This document shows, in pieces, positions 1-10,407 of a stretch of DNA of 64,000 nucleotides (position 1 is the stretch's first letter; each line of letters starts with the position of its first letter). The notes beneath the pieces are model-generated. The model worked only from the letters and a program-made list of their open reading frames with translations. It was not told the DNA's origin and did not search any database. The stretch is from positions 1 through 64,000 of the forward strand of contig FMBT01000428.1 in NCBI GenBank assembly GCA_900095095.1. The letters are read 5' to 3'. The translations under genes and the position numbers were made by a program. The DNA is from Fragilariopsis cylindrus CCMP1102 (lineage: Eukaryota; Bacillariophyta; Bacillariophyceae; Bacillariales; Bacillariaceae).

Positions 1-1
1 T

Positions 2-496
2 TGTTCGTCTCTTGTCGCAGATGGAGATACCGTCAAAGCTCATCGTAAGGTTGTTCAGCACGATGGTGTGACCGATTTCATCATAACCGAATCGAAGAAT
101 GAAAATACAGACACTGAAATAATCTTACGCCTCAAATTTCCTGGTGTAAGGAATCCTGATGGAGCATGTTTCTATAATACACATACGTTAGTACCAACTA
201 CGAGGGGAGCCAAGGTCAGTTCTGCCAGTATTCAGGACAATGTCGTGAAGGTTACTATTATTGCCGACTGGGAAACATCAGTTAGAAGTACTGGTGAGGG
301 TATAATGGAACTAGTCATTCAAAAGGGCACGGATGAATCAATGGACGACGATTCATCACCGAAACGAATCAGAATTATTATTGAAGATATTAGTCCCATC
401 CATGACAAAATGACTGAATATCTAGCTTCAAGTTTCGCAAAATTAATGATTAAAGACTTCGTCGATCCTGTTGGTATTTTTTTCGTTGATTCATAG
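2..496 (+). CDS. hypothetical protein, 3' part only
   Basis: The frame is open from the left edge to the stop at 494-496, so this is the end of a larger gene. A plausible 3' splice site (pyrimidine-rich, ending cgcag) lies at positions 1-20, so the last exon may begin near 21. The roughly 160 visible residues are mixed alpha/beta, soluble and without membrane segments. They include a short acidic patch (SMDDDSS) and end in VDPVGIFFVDS. I do not recognise the family. Codon use and composition resemble the other genes in the window, so I take it as real. Confidence 0.55.
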   Translation, partial: CSSLVADGDTVKAHRKVVQHDGVTDFIITESKNENTDTEIILRLKFPGVRNPDGACFYNTHTLVPTTRGAKVSSASIQDNVVKVTIIADWETSVRSTGEGIMELVIQKGTDESMDDDSSPKRIRIIIEDISPIHDKMTEYLASSFAKLMIKDFVDPVGIFFVDS

Positions 497-2132
497 CTAA
501 AGAAACGCCCTATATACTATAAGAATACTCTTTAAGTTGTATCGAATTTACACATATATCTTATTTTGTTTTCCAAAAACTATTGTTATAGTACTGTTCT
601 CTTCTGTTAGTGTTCGGTTGAATCTGACGTATTTTGAAGCAATCAATCAGACAATCTCATATATCTAATTATGAAAGTATTTCTTGTTGACGTTTCTTTT
701 TCGTACTTGTACTTGTAGTACAGTACAGTATATAGTCGTCTGGATCATTGTGTTGTTTCCCTACTCGTTCAATATATTATACTATATTATAATATCATAT
801 TTAGCATTCATTTAAGATCATAAAAGATCATTCAAGATCAATTCAAAGAATGTGAGTCTCTACCCTCATTGATTCTATACCTTTTTCAGTAGCAATAATT
901 GCAGTACCACCTATATTAATATTATTACTAAAAACCTATAATAATATTACAAATATTATTGACTACATCTATTAATACGTTGTAATTGTATCATAATTAT
1001 TGTTATCATTATCAATTACTTTATCATCATGATACTCGCATTCATATTCATTGCTTTCATATTCGTTATTTCATTATTTTCGATACTTTCATTTTCATTA
1101 ATCGTTGATAAAAAACAATTAAAACTATGACGACGTAACCTACGATGATATTTTTGTTTTTTAGATGTAGTAGTAAGTTAGGCAAGATAATAATAATATT
1201 ATTATCTTTGGTATTAGTAGCGGTAGCGGCTTGAACAGCTTAATGACGAGGAAGAATAAGATTATGATTACGACAGTAATAATCGACATACTGAATATAT
1301 TCGTTATTATCATTTACACTCCGTTTCAGGGATGATGATGAGAGAGGATGACGAGTGATGAGGATGATATACCGATCGATGTATAATATGGCGAAATAAG
1401 TTGAGTGGCGAAATGATAATGTTTTTATCACCAACCAATAAACGAGCCCCATCTTCGACTTGTTTGTTGAGAAGTTTCGAAACTGGAGACGATGTAAGGA
1501 CTCATTACGAGTGGAACAGGCAGCCCTGATCCTGATCTATCTAAAAAGTTGGAGTATTTATTACGCGTATGACGTACACCAGCGTTTCGAAGGATTTAGC
1601 ATTGTATGATTTCGTCACCTGTTTTTAGTTGAAGGAGAGGTACATTACTCGTTTCGAGTTTTCCAGTGAACGAAATCGCGCGCTTGCTATCCGATTTTCA
1701 ACTTGAGACGGCTCCGCGAGTTTCACTACAAATTGAAAATAGGCGGAGTAGTTTGAAATTTTGAATACATATCTCTCAAAGTAATATACGCCGTAGTTAC
1801 CTTGGCAACGAACGTCGAAGCAGAAAATTCTACATTCATTGCTCTACTAGCTATTGTTATCTATCCATTAAATATACCCTTCAAAAAGACAGTACAATAT
1901 ATCATCTTGCCATAAAACGTCTTCGAATTTATTATATTTTTGCAAACTGAGATCTGTCTCGAAAGGAGTAAGCGCATCGATCTGATCGTTTTCTGGTCAG
2001 TGATAGTACCTGTACTCTAGAACCAAAAAGACGATACCACACCCGTCAGATTTTCTTCGTCTAATACGTTTACTTGATACTACGCATTTTTCTTTCCTTA
2101 CAGCAATCATAGAAGATAAAGCCCGCCCAAGG
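497..2132. other. AT-rich intergenic region
   Basis: No credible coding sequence. It holds a small three-copy direct repeat at 811-840 and ATTATT-rich low-complexity DNA at about 940-1240. The short minus-strand frame at 1240-1452 lies in this low-complexity DNA and has no coding character. Confidence 0.6.
811..840. repeat. three tandem copies of a 10-bp AAGATCA-containing unit
   Basis: tttaagatca, taaaagatca and ttcaagatca follow one another directly in the spacer. Confidence 0.7.
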
Positions 2133-3089
2133 ATGAGACTTTACGATCAAAGATCTAGTACGCCCATCATTTCGGACAGTAAGAAGTGGATGCGCCCTAC
2201 CAACTTTCTTCCGGATAAAAAGGAGAATATTGTCGAATATTCAGACACCAAATACGAAAAAGAACTGACTGTAACTGGAAGAGTTTGGAAGGAGAGTACC
2301 GACTCCGAAACTAGTGCATCCGCTTCTATCGAAATTTCCGACATATACAAAGGACATACAATTTACGATGACTTTCGTTTCGACATAGACGAAGATCAAG
2401 AGATTTCAATGCACAGTTCATCGACATTGAGTACACATTCTACTCTTCAACATGTGACTAATGCATCATATAATAGTGGTTATCAAATTGATTTCTTAAA
2501 TTCGGGTCCTGTTGCTGAATACGGAGGAACTGAATCCGACGCAGTCGACTTTTCGAGGAGCCTATCCAAGGAGAGTACAAAAACTTCTTATCAAAGCTCC
2601 GTCAAAGAGTCATCCGTTATTGACAATAACTATTTGTTGGGTAGTTTCAATAGCGATAGCAGTGACGATGATGAATTCTATACCCCTAAATTGACGCTTA
2701 CTGAATCATCAGAGGACTCAGCATGGTTAGATTTTCAAGGGTTTGGCATTAAAAATCCCTTTCGTGCTACAGGCGACACGCATAAATCCAACAACGAGAA
2801 GCCATTGCTTAGTTCCTGTCAAGTTTTCCATAAGACTTTCCCTATAGAGAGCCTTCCAAGATCAAACAATAAGGTATCTCCGTCATGTAATACTGACGAA
2901 AAGGAACAAAGATCACCTAATAAATCTCCAAGTTTGTATGAGGGGACCTGGAATTATACCAAGTATTTGACTTCGATAATTCAGGGAATTCCGGTGGCCG
3001 ATGTCTCGAAAGCTATGGAAGAAGATTCGGTTGATCCATCCATCATATCCTTGGTGCTTGCTGCAAGTAAAGCTCGTCGTTCTGTATAA
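2133..3089 (+). CDS. Ser/Asp-rich protein with WASH-subunit-like C-terminal motif
   Basis: A 318-residue protein from ATG to TAA without introns. Residues 1-270 are polar and low in complexity (runs of Ser, Thr, Asp, Glu) and probably disordered. The last 45 residues change character: YTKYLTSIIQGIPVADVSKAM, then EEDSVDPSII. That layout (aromatic, short helix, G-[IL]-P, hydrophobic helix, M, acidic D-x-[LV]-D-P) is the one I associate with WASH complex subunit 3/CCDC53 and related actin-regulator motifs. This motif is what supports the gene being real. The function is an inference: perhaps an actin or endosome linked scaffold. It is convergent with the next gene, only 55 bp away. Confidence 0.65.
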   Translation: MRLYDQRSSTPIISDSKKWMRPTNFLPDKKENIVEYSDTKYEKELTVTGRVWKESTDSETSASASIEISDIYKGHTIYDDFRFDIDEDQEISMHSSSTLSTHSTLQHVTNASYNSGYQIDFLNSGPVAEYGGTESDAVDFSRSLSKESTKTSYQSSVKESSVIDNNYLLGSFNSDSSDDDEFYTPKLTLTESSEDSAWLDFQGFGIKNPFRATGDTHKSNNEKPLLSSCQVFHKTFPIESLPRSNNKVSPSCNTDEKEQRSPNKSPSLYEGTWNYTKYLTSIIQGIPVADVSKAMEEDSVDPSIISLVLAASKARRSV

Positions 3090-3144
3090 AATGGGGGGCT
3101 TTTCTATTATATTTTCTAAAATACCAGTAGGTATATCAAGCAGC

Positions 3145-5731
3145 CTAGTCGCGATCTTTATGAATCCATACCTCTGTTTCGAGGTGGATAGGGTCAAATA
3201 TAAGAACCTGCATAGCAAACATTATCCCACTATTTACATTTCCGTTTTCTTTCGGCAACATTCCAATAGTATTTAGTCCTTTCACCGGAATGACTGATAT
3301 AGCTGGTCGATTATTTTCTACTTTAGAACTGATTATGGCACGAAGAGATGCACGCAATTGAACACCATCGTCATTTACAACGTATTCTCCATTCGTAGAT
3401 TGCTCGGAGGAGACATAGAAGAGCCGAATATGAACAATCTTGCGAGTATCTAGACCAGCTCGTGCCTTAGAAAGTACCTTTACGGCTGAGGAAATCATAT
3501 CGTCTAACATATAATCAGATTGAATTTCGTATTTATTTGAAGTTGTGTTCGTGGAACGCGACGCCGTAATAAGTGCAACAGCTGCACATCCATGTCCGAC
3601 AACGCGAGCGAAGGAGTCTATCCGTATCCCTTCATTGGCAGGCAACGATGGCCCGAAATCATGACCAGATTCCCAACCCACTGAAGATGCACAGATTGGA
3701 GTGACATGGGAGCTGCAATCAATAGAATAATTGGCATCTCTCTGCTCCAAACTTTTGGCTACATCCACAGTGGTTGTTATTACTTCCACTTCCACTATCG
3801 CTCCTTTTGGCATTTCTGGGATGCATACCACTAAGATAGGGCAAGGATTAGGTAAAGATTCATCTATATCTTCGTCGCTCTTCATCTCCTCCCATGTAGC
3901 CTGGTCTTCATAACCACCATACAGTTCGGTCGTGTCCTGCAACGAATCTATCTCTCCTGCAATAATCGACCCATTGTTACGTATCTGACTTGTCGATATT
4001 GATGCAAGCAAATCTATCGACTTTTCTTCTTGATAAACCTTCTCAGATATATAAATCAACGAACCGAAAATATCTTTCAAAGAGCTTCCGTTCAAAGCAT
4101 CAAGAACCGATGCTACATTTTTCCAGCACTGTTCCAGCTGCAATGTCCAAGTTGGTTGCAGTGTCATTGTTTCTGGTATTAGGCCAATTTGTCCAGCTAG
4201 AAACTGCAAACCTGATCGTAGTGTATTAACTTGGGAATATGGACCAACACACACTGGTGCCCACTGTGAGATGGACTGTACGTGGAGAACTTCTCTCAAT
4301 TTAGAAGTCATGTTGTTGTGCGCAGCCACTGAGTATGGATTTTTCTGATGTGAGGCTACATCGGACGTGGCGTTCGTAGATGACCTCATGTATTCTCCAC
4401 TGCCAATTTGTACAATACAATCCAAAAGAACACGTCTGCCACCGGGAAGAACCCTACGTCCTACGGCGACGCAACTTCGCGATGGGGGTAAAAGACTTCC
4501 AAAAAAGGCTTGATAATAGACATTGATCGTGCAAAGTGAGATATTTCGCTCAAGTATAAATGAACAAATAATACATCCTTAGAAGTAGCACCGTGTGACT
4601 GTAACCCTTTCTCCAGTATTGAAAGATTTGTTTCGCCTCCTCTACTGCCAATTCGGCTTCAGATTTATTATTTCCGGCTAGTAGTGGCGACGTTGCAGTT
4701 ACTGGTGAAATAATTTCACTAAAGTGCAAAAGTCCACCAGTTCCACGATATACTTGAGGAGTATATGATATACTAGGTGTGATTGTTGTTGTCGTCGATT
4801 GATCCATGACTGTGTCGTCGTGATTATCACGTGTAGGCGTAGTGTAGGTGGTGTTGTGTCTGCACTTGGTTTTGTTGTATCACGTAGTGCTCGTCCTGAA
4901 TGCATTCCTGCTGCTCGAGTTGTTCTAACAGTGGAATGTCCCCTTCTACCTTTCTTCAGCATGACATGCTAAGATTCGTAACTCCCCAACACCATCTGAA
5001 TCTGGCTCAATAATCTCAACCTCATCTAATACTAGTTTCTTTTTGTACAGGGGAGAATCTATGACTAGAGATTCGTATTCGCCACCTTCACCACAAACAT
5101 GAAACTGATATTGCTGATGCAACTTTTCCAGTAGTCCAATATCAGACAAAAATCTCAAAGTTTTATTCAAGTGCTTTCTTGGGACCAATCCAGGAGGACA
5201 TGCGACCTTAACAAGTACGGCCTCGATACCATCGTCCAACATCTGTTGTAGTAATTGCTTTTGTGGAAGGAGTCTCCACATATAGGAAAGTGATGTCAAC
5301 CCTAATCGATTACAGACGTGTTCAATCCGCACTCGTTGATACGTCGAGAGAATTGCACCTGAACACACTCCTTCAAAGTTGAATCGTTTCGTAGCTAACT
5401 CTAGCGCAAGAAACAAGTCTTCTACTTCGTCGTTCGGTGTAGTGTTTTCATATACTAGCCCTGTATTCACGCTCCGACCCTGTCTCGGATATAGTAGAAG
5501 TTCAACTCCTAAACATTCTTCGACTTGTGTCTTTACTACTTCAGAAGCTGCCGTTTGATACATGTATGATTCCTCTTGTTCTATTTCGGTCCCATCCTTA
5601 TTTTTATCGCCAGAAATAGCTGCTGGTGCTCCTAGATGAACACATGCCACGAGCTCGTGCCCATTGCGAATCGCTTGGAGTATGGAATATATAGAATCTT
5701 TTCCTCCTGAAACTAAGGCGACAAATCTCAT
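3145..5731 (-). CDS. DPH6: diphthine--ammonia ligase with two C-terminal RidA-like domains
   Basis: Last step of diphthamide synthesis: ATP-dependent amidation of diphthine on elongation factor 2 in the cytosol. The N-terminal part (5731 to about 4950) is a PP-loop ATPase with SGGKDS at residues 9-14 and GEGGEYE near residue 227. Two YjgF/RidA-like domains follow, as in yeast and plant Dph6; the second starts near LHVQSISQWAPVCVGPYSQ. The first RidA domain is readable only by moving between frames. HLYLSEISHFAR passes into NVYYQAFFG near 4527, and EEAKQIFQ into ILEKGLQSHGA near 4619, each needing one base that is not there. Segment 4949-4808 is either an intron with a weak GTAGAA donor or a coding linker with more one-base losses; I could not decide. 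Identity is secure; the exact exon structure is not. Confidence 0.88.
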
Positions 5732-6160
5732 CTTCTCATATGAAAATTTCGGTACTCTCTTGACTGCGATGGGACGTAGAAAATGGGGTCAAGGTTTTTT
5801 AAAATGTGTAATACGTTTGTGTTGCTGTGTATGAATAATATTGAGAATGAATAACCTGATTGCGAATTGTCGACAATAAAATCTGAAATGTGAAGATCGA
5901 CTCGCGAGGACGACGGACGGACAAGAACGAATAATGAGAGAATAGTTGAATTTGCGCACCTTCACACAAGAATGAAAAAAAATCCTGGGATCGAATTCAG
6001 AAGGAGTAACATAAAACATTCGATCATTGCTCCTATTTTTTTTTAATGACTATTGACTGATTGATTCATACCGGCAGTATTAAACGGAACATAGCATCCC
6101 TCATTTAGATCTCGAGAATTTTATAACTACCGTAGTAAAACAAAAAAGAATAATCTAACC
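5732..6160. other. divergent promoter region
   Basis: 429 bp between the start codons of DPH6 and the first membrane paralogue. It is AT-rich with several A/T runs. I see no gene and no motif I can name. Confidence 0.5.
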
Positions 6161-7158
6161 ATGGTCAATTTTATGTGTGTGCTATCAGCACTCTGTTTCA
6201 TCGTAGGGAATTCATTGACGATTTCCTATTACGTGAAGGAGTTCCAACGGTAAGATTCATTATGTTCTATACTGTAGAAAGCTTCGACATGAATGTGATT
6301 GATGGATTGATTCGTTCTACCAATTTGTACATTCCTAAACTTTTCCCATTTTTCATTTTTGATTTTCGATTCTTTTACCTTTTACTTTTACCTCCCACTG
6401 TACACTATAGATCTCATTTTGATTATGAAGCCTACACTTCACTTGATCCTGGTTACATCCAGGTCGAATGGGGATTTCGTGAATTGAACCGTCCCAAGTA
6501 CTTAGCTGCTGGAATTATTAACACCTTAGCATGGTTCTTTTTAATGTTCCCAATTGTTCATCTTGCTTGGATTTTAAGTCAGGGTGGTAAGAAATGGATT
6601 TCACTCCATATTGCTATCTCCCTTCTTGTTATGACGGGCGGTTTGACAGAATGGATTAGTCACGTGTTATATATTGGTGCTTCCATGACATCAGAATTAC
6701 TTACTAAACAATTCAATCTCGATAATTGGATCACATCTAACAGTCAGGATATGATTGGTTGGAGGACATTGGAAATCACCCACATTGTTACGTACGGTTT
6801 CATTAGTGCCATTGGTGCTATAGAATGGCTATTTCTTTCGTTTGTAATGGTTCTGATTCATATTAGTGTCAAAAGATGGCGCCGGAATGTCGATACTACA
6901 ACCTTCGGTGCATGCTGGAATGCACTTGGTTTATTTATTGCCCTCATGTGCATCCTTGAATTTGTTGCCGAGGTATTACGTTTGGATGGGTTTAAAACTT
7001 TTGGACAAATCGCTTTCTGGTATTCAGGTGTGAATCGTTTGCTCCTTATCCCAACATGGTTGGTATTGTTAGGATTGAGACTCCCATACGCTGGTGTGAA
7101 ATTGAATCAACAAGCACATATGAGAGACCAAGTGGAGCCACTTACAGGTGGCGATTAG
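6161..7158 (+). CDS. multi-pass membrane protein, first of a tandem pair
   Basis: Two exons, 6161-6249 and 6411-7158, give 278 residues. The intron (donor CG|GTAAGA, acceptor CTATAG) joins EFQ and RSHFDY in phase; the upstream ATG at 6161 in ACCATGG context is the natural start. About six hydrophobic segments are visible, near residues 3-23, 60-82, 92-115, 152-180, 205-224 and 240-262. Conserved-looking stretches are IGWRTLEITH, CWNALGLFIALM and GVNRLLLIPTW, all of which recur in the neighbouring paralogue. I do not recognise the family; it resembles neither transporters nor receptors that I know well. The short polar tail ends LTGGD. Intact. Confidence 0.75.
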
Positions 7159-8135
7159 AATCAATCTAGAATCGACGAATGGCTCGTTAGGAGAGAAGCT
7201 AGCACGCGAATTTTAAAAAAAGAGGAGTGCGGCATGTACTTGTCACTATGAGGTTTATCTCATCGTGATTTTATGATGTATCGAGATATCGTGATATTAT
7301 TTTAAAGATAAAATTTCTGTCTTCCGGACGAACAACTTCAATTCAATTTATTCTCCATTGATTTACACAAACATAGTATAGGTACGAGTCTCAGATGATT
7401 ATACAATGCATATATATATATATAATATTATAATAATAAAGTTATAAACAATTAATTATTGAATTTTATAGAGTAAAGAAGGTAGAAAGAATGATAGCGT
7501 CAGAACAGATGCAGATGCAGATGCAGATGACATACTCTAATCAAAACAATAATCTATATAGGGTGAAAAACTTGTAGATTATATTACTAGGATGTAACAA
7601 TCTGTCCCTTCCACCAACATCTCCCCTAATCACCACATATTGGAAGGGTGGCAATAAAGAAGGGTGAATGCTTAAAAAAGACATCGTTGTGGTGTATAGA
7701 TATTGTTTGACTAAAAGTTTTACTGTATCATTATATTTTTGCTACTAAAGTAGTACAAATAATAAACACTTCAAGCACTCATGAAGTAAGTACTGTAACA
7801 TTATGAAGAAGTAAGGCTAATCGAAAACAAAGAAAGCATGCTAAAAGTGCTTGTAGTTTGCGCGCACCTTGCTACTCGTCGCGGAAAAACTACAAACAAA
7901 GAAACACGAGTGAAAAGTAAAATACGTAAACAATGCTTTCGCATGGTGCTTCCACATCACGTGACAAATCTAACGGCAGTATATATTCACTACGTCGGTT
8001 CTGAGGGAATGCATTGATTACTTTTATTTCTCACAGTTATTTTTCGTAACAACTTTCTACTATTCGAGTACACCCTACCTTAAAATAAACCGGACACAAA
8101 AGAACTAGATTGTCGATTGACAAAACATAAACATC
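7159..8135. other. intergenic region between the tandem paralogues
   Basis: No coding sequence found. It carries a TA/TAA microsatellite near 7411-7440 and four CAGATG-type hexamers at about 7507-7530. Confidence 0.55.
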
Positions 8136-9041
8136 ATGATATCTGGAACAACCGTATTGTGCATCGTATGCGCATGCCTATTTTGGGCTAGTAATGCGAT
8201 CGAAATTGTTATAGGATTCCAGAAATCAACGCAAATGGTACGGTTGATAGAGAAGCATATAAACAATTACTTCCCGATAATATCGCTGATGATGGTCGAA
8301 AAAATTGATACGAGGGGACTTATATAGCATCAGGATTTTTAAAAGGTACTTTTTGGATCGTCTTTTGCTTACCGATAATTGAAATGGCATGGGTATTATC
8401 AAAAGGTGGTAAACGTGCACTGGTATGGAATTTAGGTATTATTCTCTTCGTACTTGGCGGAAGCTGGACGAAATGGTTCACTGCTATCTTTTGGAATGGT
8501 ATGTATATCTCATACCTTCAAATCGCAAGGAATTTAACCTTGACGTTTGGTTGAGTACAATTTTAGCAGAACAATATCAAATTGATGGAGAAGATGGAAT
8601 TGGATGGAGAGCTCTTGAAGTGAATTATATGGTATCACGAGGCTTGGTTTGGATTGTTAACTCCGTTGAATGGATTTGTCTTGCTGCGATATTTTCATTT
8701 ACCTTTGTCAGTGTCTTCCAATGGAGGAAAACAGACGAAACATCCTTTGGAGCCAAGTGGAATGCATTAGGACTATTTATTGGCCTGTTAGCCGTTGTTG
8801 AATTTATAGCAGAAATTGTCGGATTTGAAGGTTACAGAGTTGCTTGGATTTTTGTTGTGTTATATGCTGCGCTGAATAGACTCTTTTGATACCCATTTGG
8901 ATCATCATTTTAGGTTTTCAACTACCCAACGCTTGTACCAAGGAAGTTGATACGTTATTCGATGAAAATAATAACAATAGTGAATTACAATTATCCGAAC
9001 AACCACAACAACCAAACGTCGTCCTTCCGATTTTCCATTGA
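8136..9041 (+). pseudogene. second tandem membrane paralogue, frame-broken
   Basis: Clearly homologous to the gene at 6161. Shared blocks include GIGWRALEVNY, AKWNALGLFIGLL, VVEFIAEIVGF and ALNRLFLIPIW, in the same order and spacing. It starts MISGTTVLCIVCACLFWASNA, also a hydrophobic N-terminus, but shows no intron at the paralogue's site. The homologous reading moves frame at about 8247, 8535 and 8886, each consistent with one missing base, and it meets an in-frame TGA at 8306-8308. With three bases added the length is a multiple of three (303 codons). It could be a decaying copy, or a working gene hurt by the same one-base losses seen in essential genes of this window. Downstream of the TGA at 9039 the frame stays open for some 190 bp (DDDTPAGPTSPPAA), so the tail may be longer. 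Confidence 0.65.
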
Positions 9042-10407
9042 CGTGACGATGATACTCCTGCTGGACCAACATCTCCGCCAGCTGCAGCCTTTACAGCAAA
9101 TGAACTAGTAGATAGCCAAAAATCTAGTTTGGAACAAGAATCAACAGATTCGTTCCAATTCTATCTACGCCTACATAATATGATTCATCTTTCATTAAGA
9201 AAAATCTTAGATATTTATTTATTTCAATAGTAACTGAAAAATGAAAAGTAGTTCAAACTTAATTTTATTTGTCCTAGCCTTATATAATATCAGTATGTTG
9301 ATCCTTTGTTGTACATTGGAAATCAGTCGACCTTCAATTACTTACCTGTATAAATTGTGTTACTCTAAACCAGCTCTGATGAAACTACAGTATGAGTATA
9401 TTGAATTGTCAACATCGATACCATAGAAAATTACCCCAGCAGTTATTGGAAAGCTTTCATAACAACAACAGTGTCAAGAAGTGAGCCAAAACACAGCAAG
9501 AGAAATCAGCAACAATGTTACAATGGATGATATGAAAGGATAATATTGAAGTAATCAAAAAGGATTCATCAGATACAATGAGATCAATTACAAATGATGC
9601 ATGTTTGTAGGAAATATAGGAAAGTTCAGTTGGTGCTATCCAACCAATCAGAGATAAAAAGGAATAAGATATTATGGTGATCATCAGGCTGCTGCTGCTG
9701 CTGCTGCTGCTTACTAACCATCAACACCGAATTAACTTGATTAACACACGTCAGACCCAGCTGTGTTGATTAGCAAAGGTAGAATGAATGAAACATCCTT
9801 CAATATCAGATGCTAATCATTCTACATTCTACATTAGTTATACAAATAATATGTACAAATACTAGAGTACGTACAAATTACAGCAGTACACCATTATTGC
9901 ACGTCAGCCACGTTTCATAGCTACATCCGGGGGGCTACGGTAACAGCTGTACGTCTGTCTGTTGTAGGAATAATGATGAATCACGTGAATAAGAAAACTG
10001 ATTCAATTAGCAATGTGCGTCAAAAGCTTCGCAATTTTAAACCAAGATTGACTTGGAATTTTTGAATTACATCTAATATTAATAGGGCTCAGCATTCTTC
10101 GCTCATTTAGAAGACAAAAGGCGATAGATTTAATAGGATACCACACACACATACACTCATCGTTCTTCTATTCGTATAACCGTATTAATAGTTGCCTTCA
10201 AAGAATCAGTAAAAGTGATGGGGGATCACGAATAATTGCGCTTTGGATTTAAATACCGTACTTGAGGAGATAAAAAATAACGTTTGTTGACGATATAGAA
10301 ATCTCGGAGCGAAGAATTAAAGGTACCCTCAACGCCGTGCCTCAACGAAATCAGACTGTCAATCCTCTAGATCAAATTTAACCTGGTGTTTGCCTTTAGA
10401 ACGAATC
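9042..10407. other. intergenic region
   Basis: The first 190 bp may be an extension of the broken paralogue. The rest holds a CTG triplet run at about 9690-9711 and no convincing gene; short frames at 9241-9426 (+) and 9457-9684 (-) lack any recognisable feature. Confidence 0.5.

Noticed and set aside
8136-9041. Calling the second membrane paralogue certainly dead
   Set aside because: Two or three of its breaks are of the same one-base type seen in genes that must work, so death is not proven.
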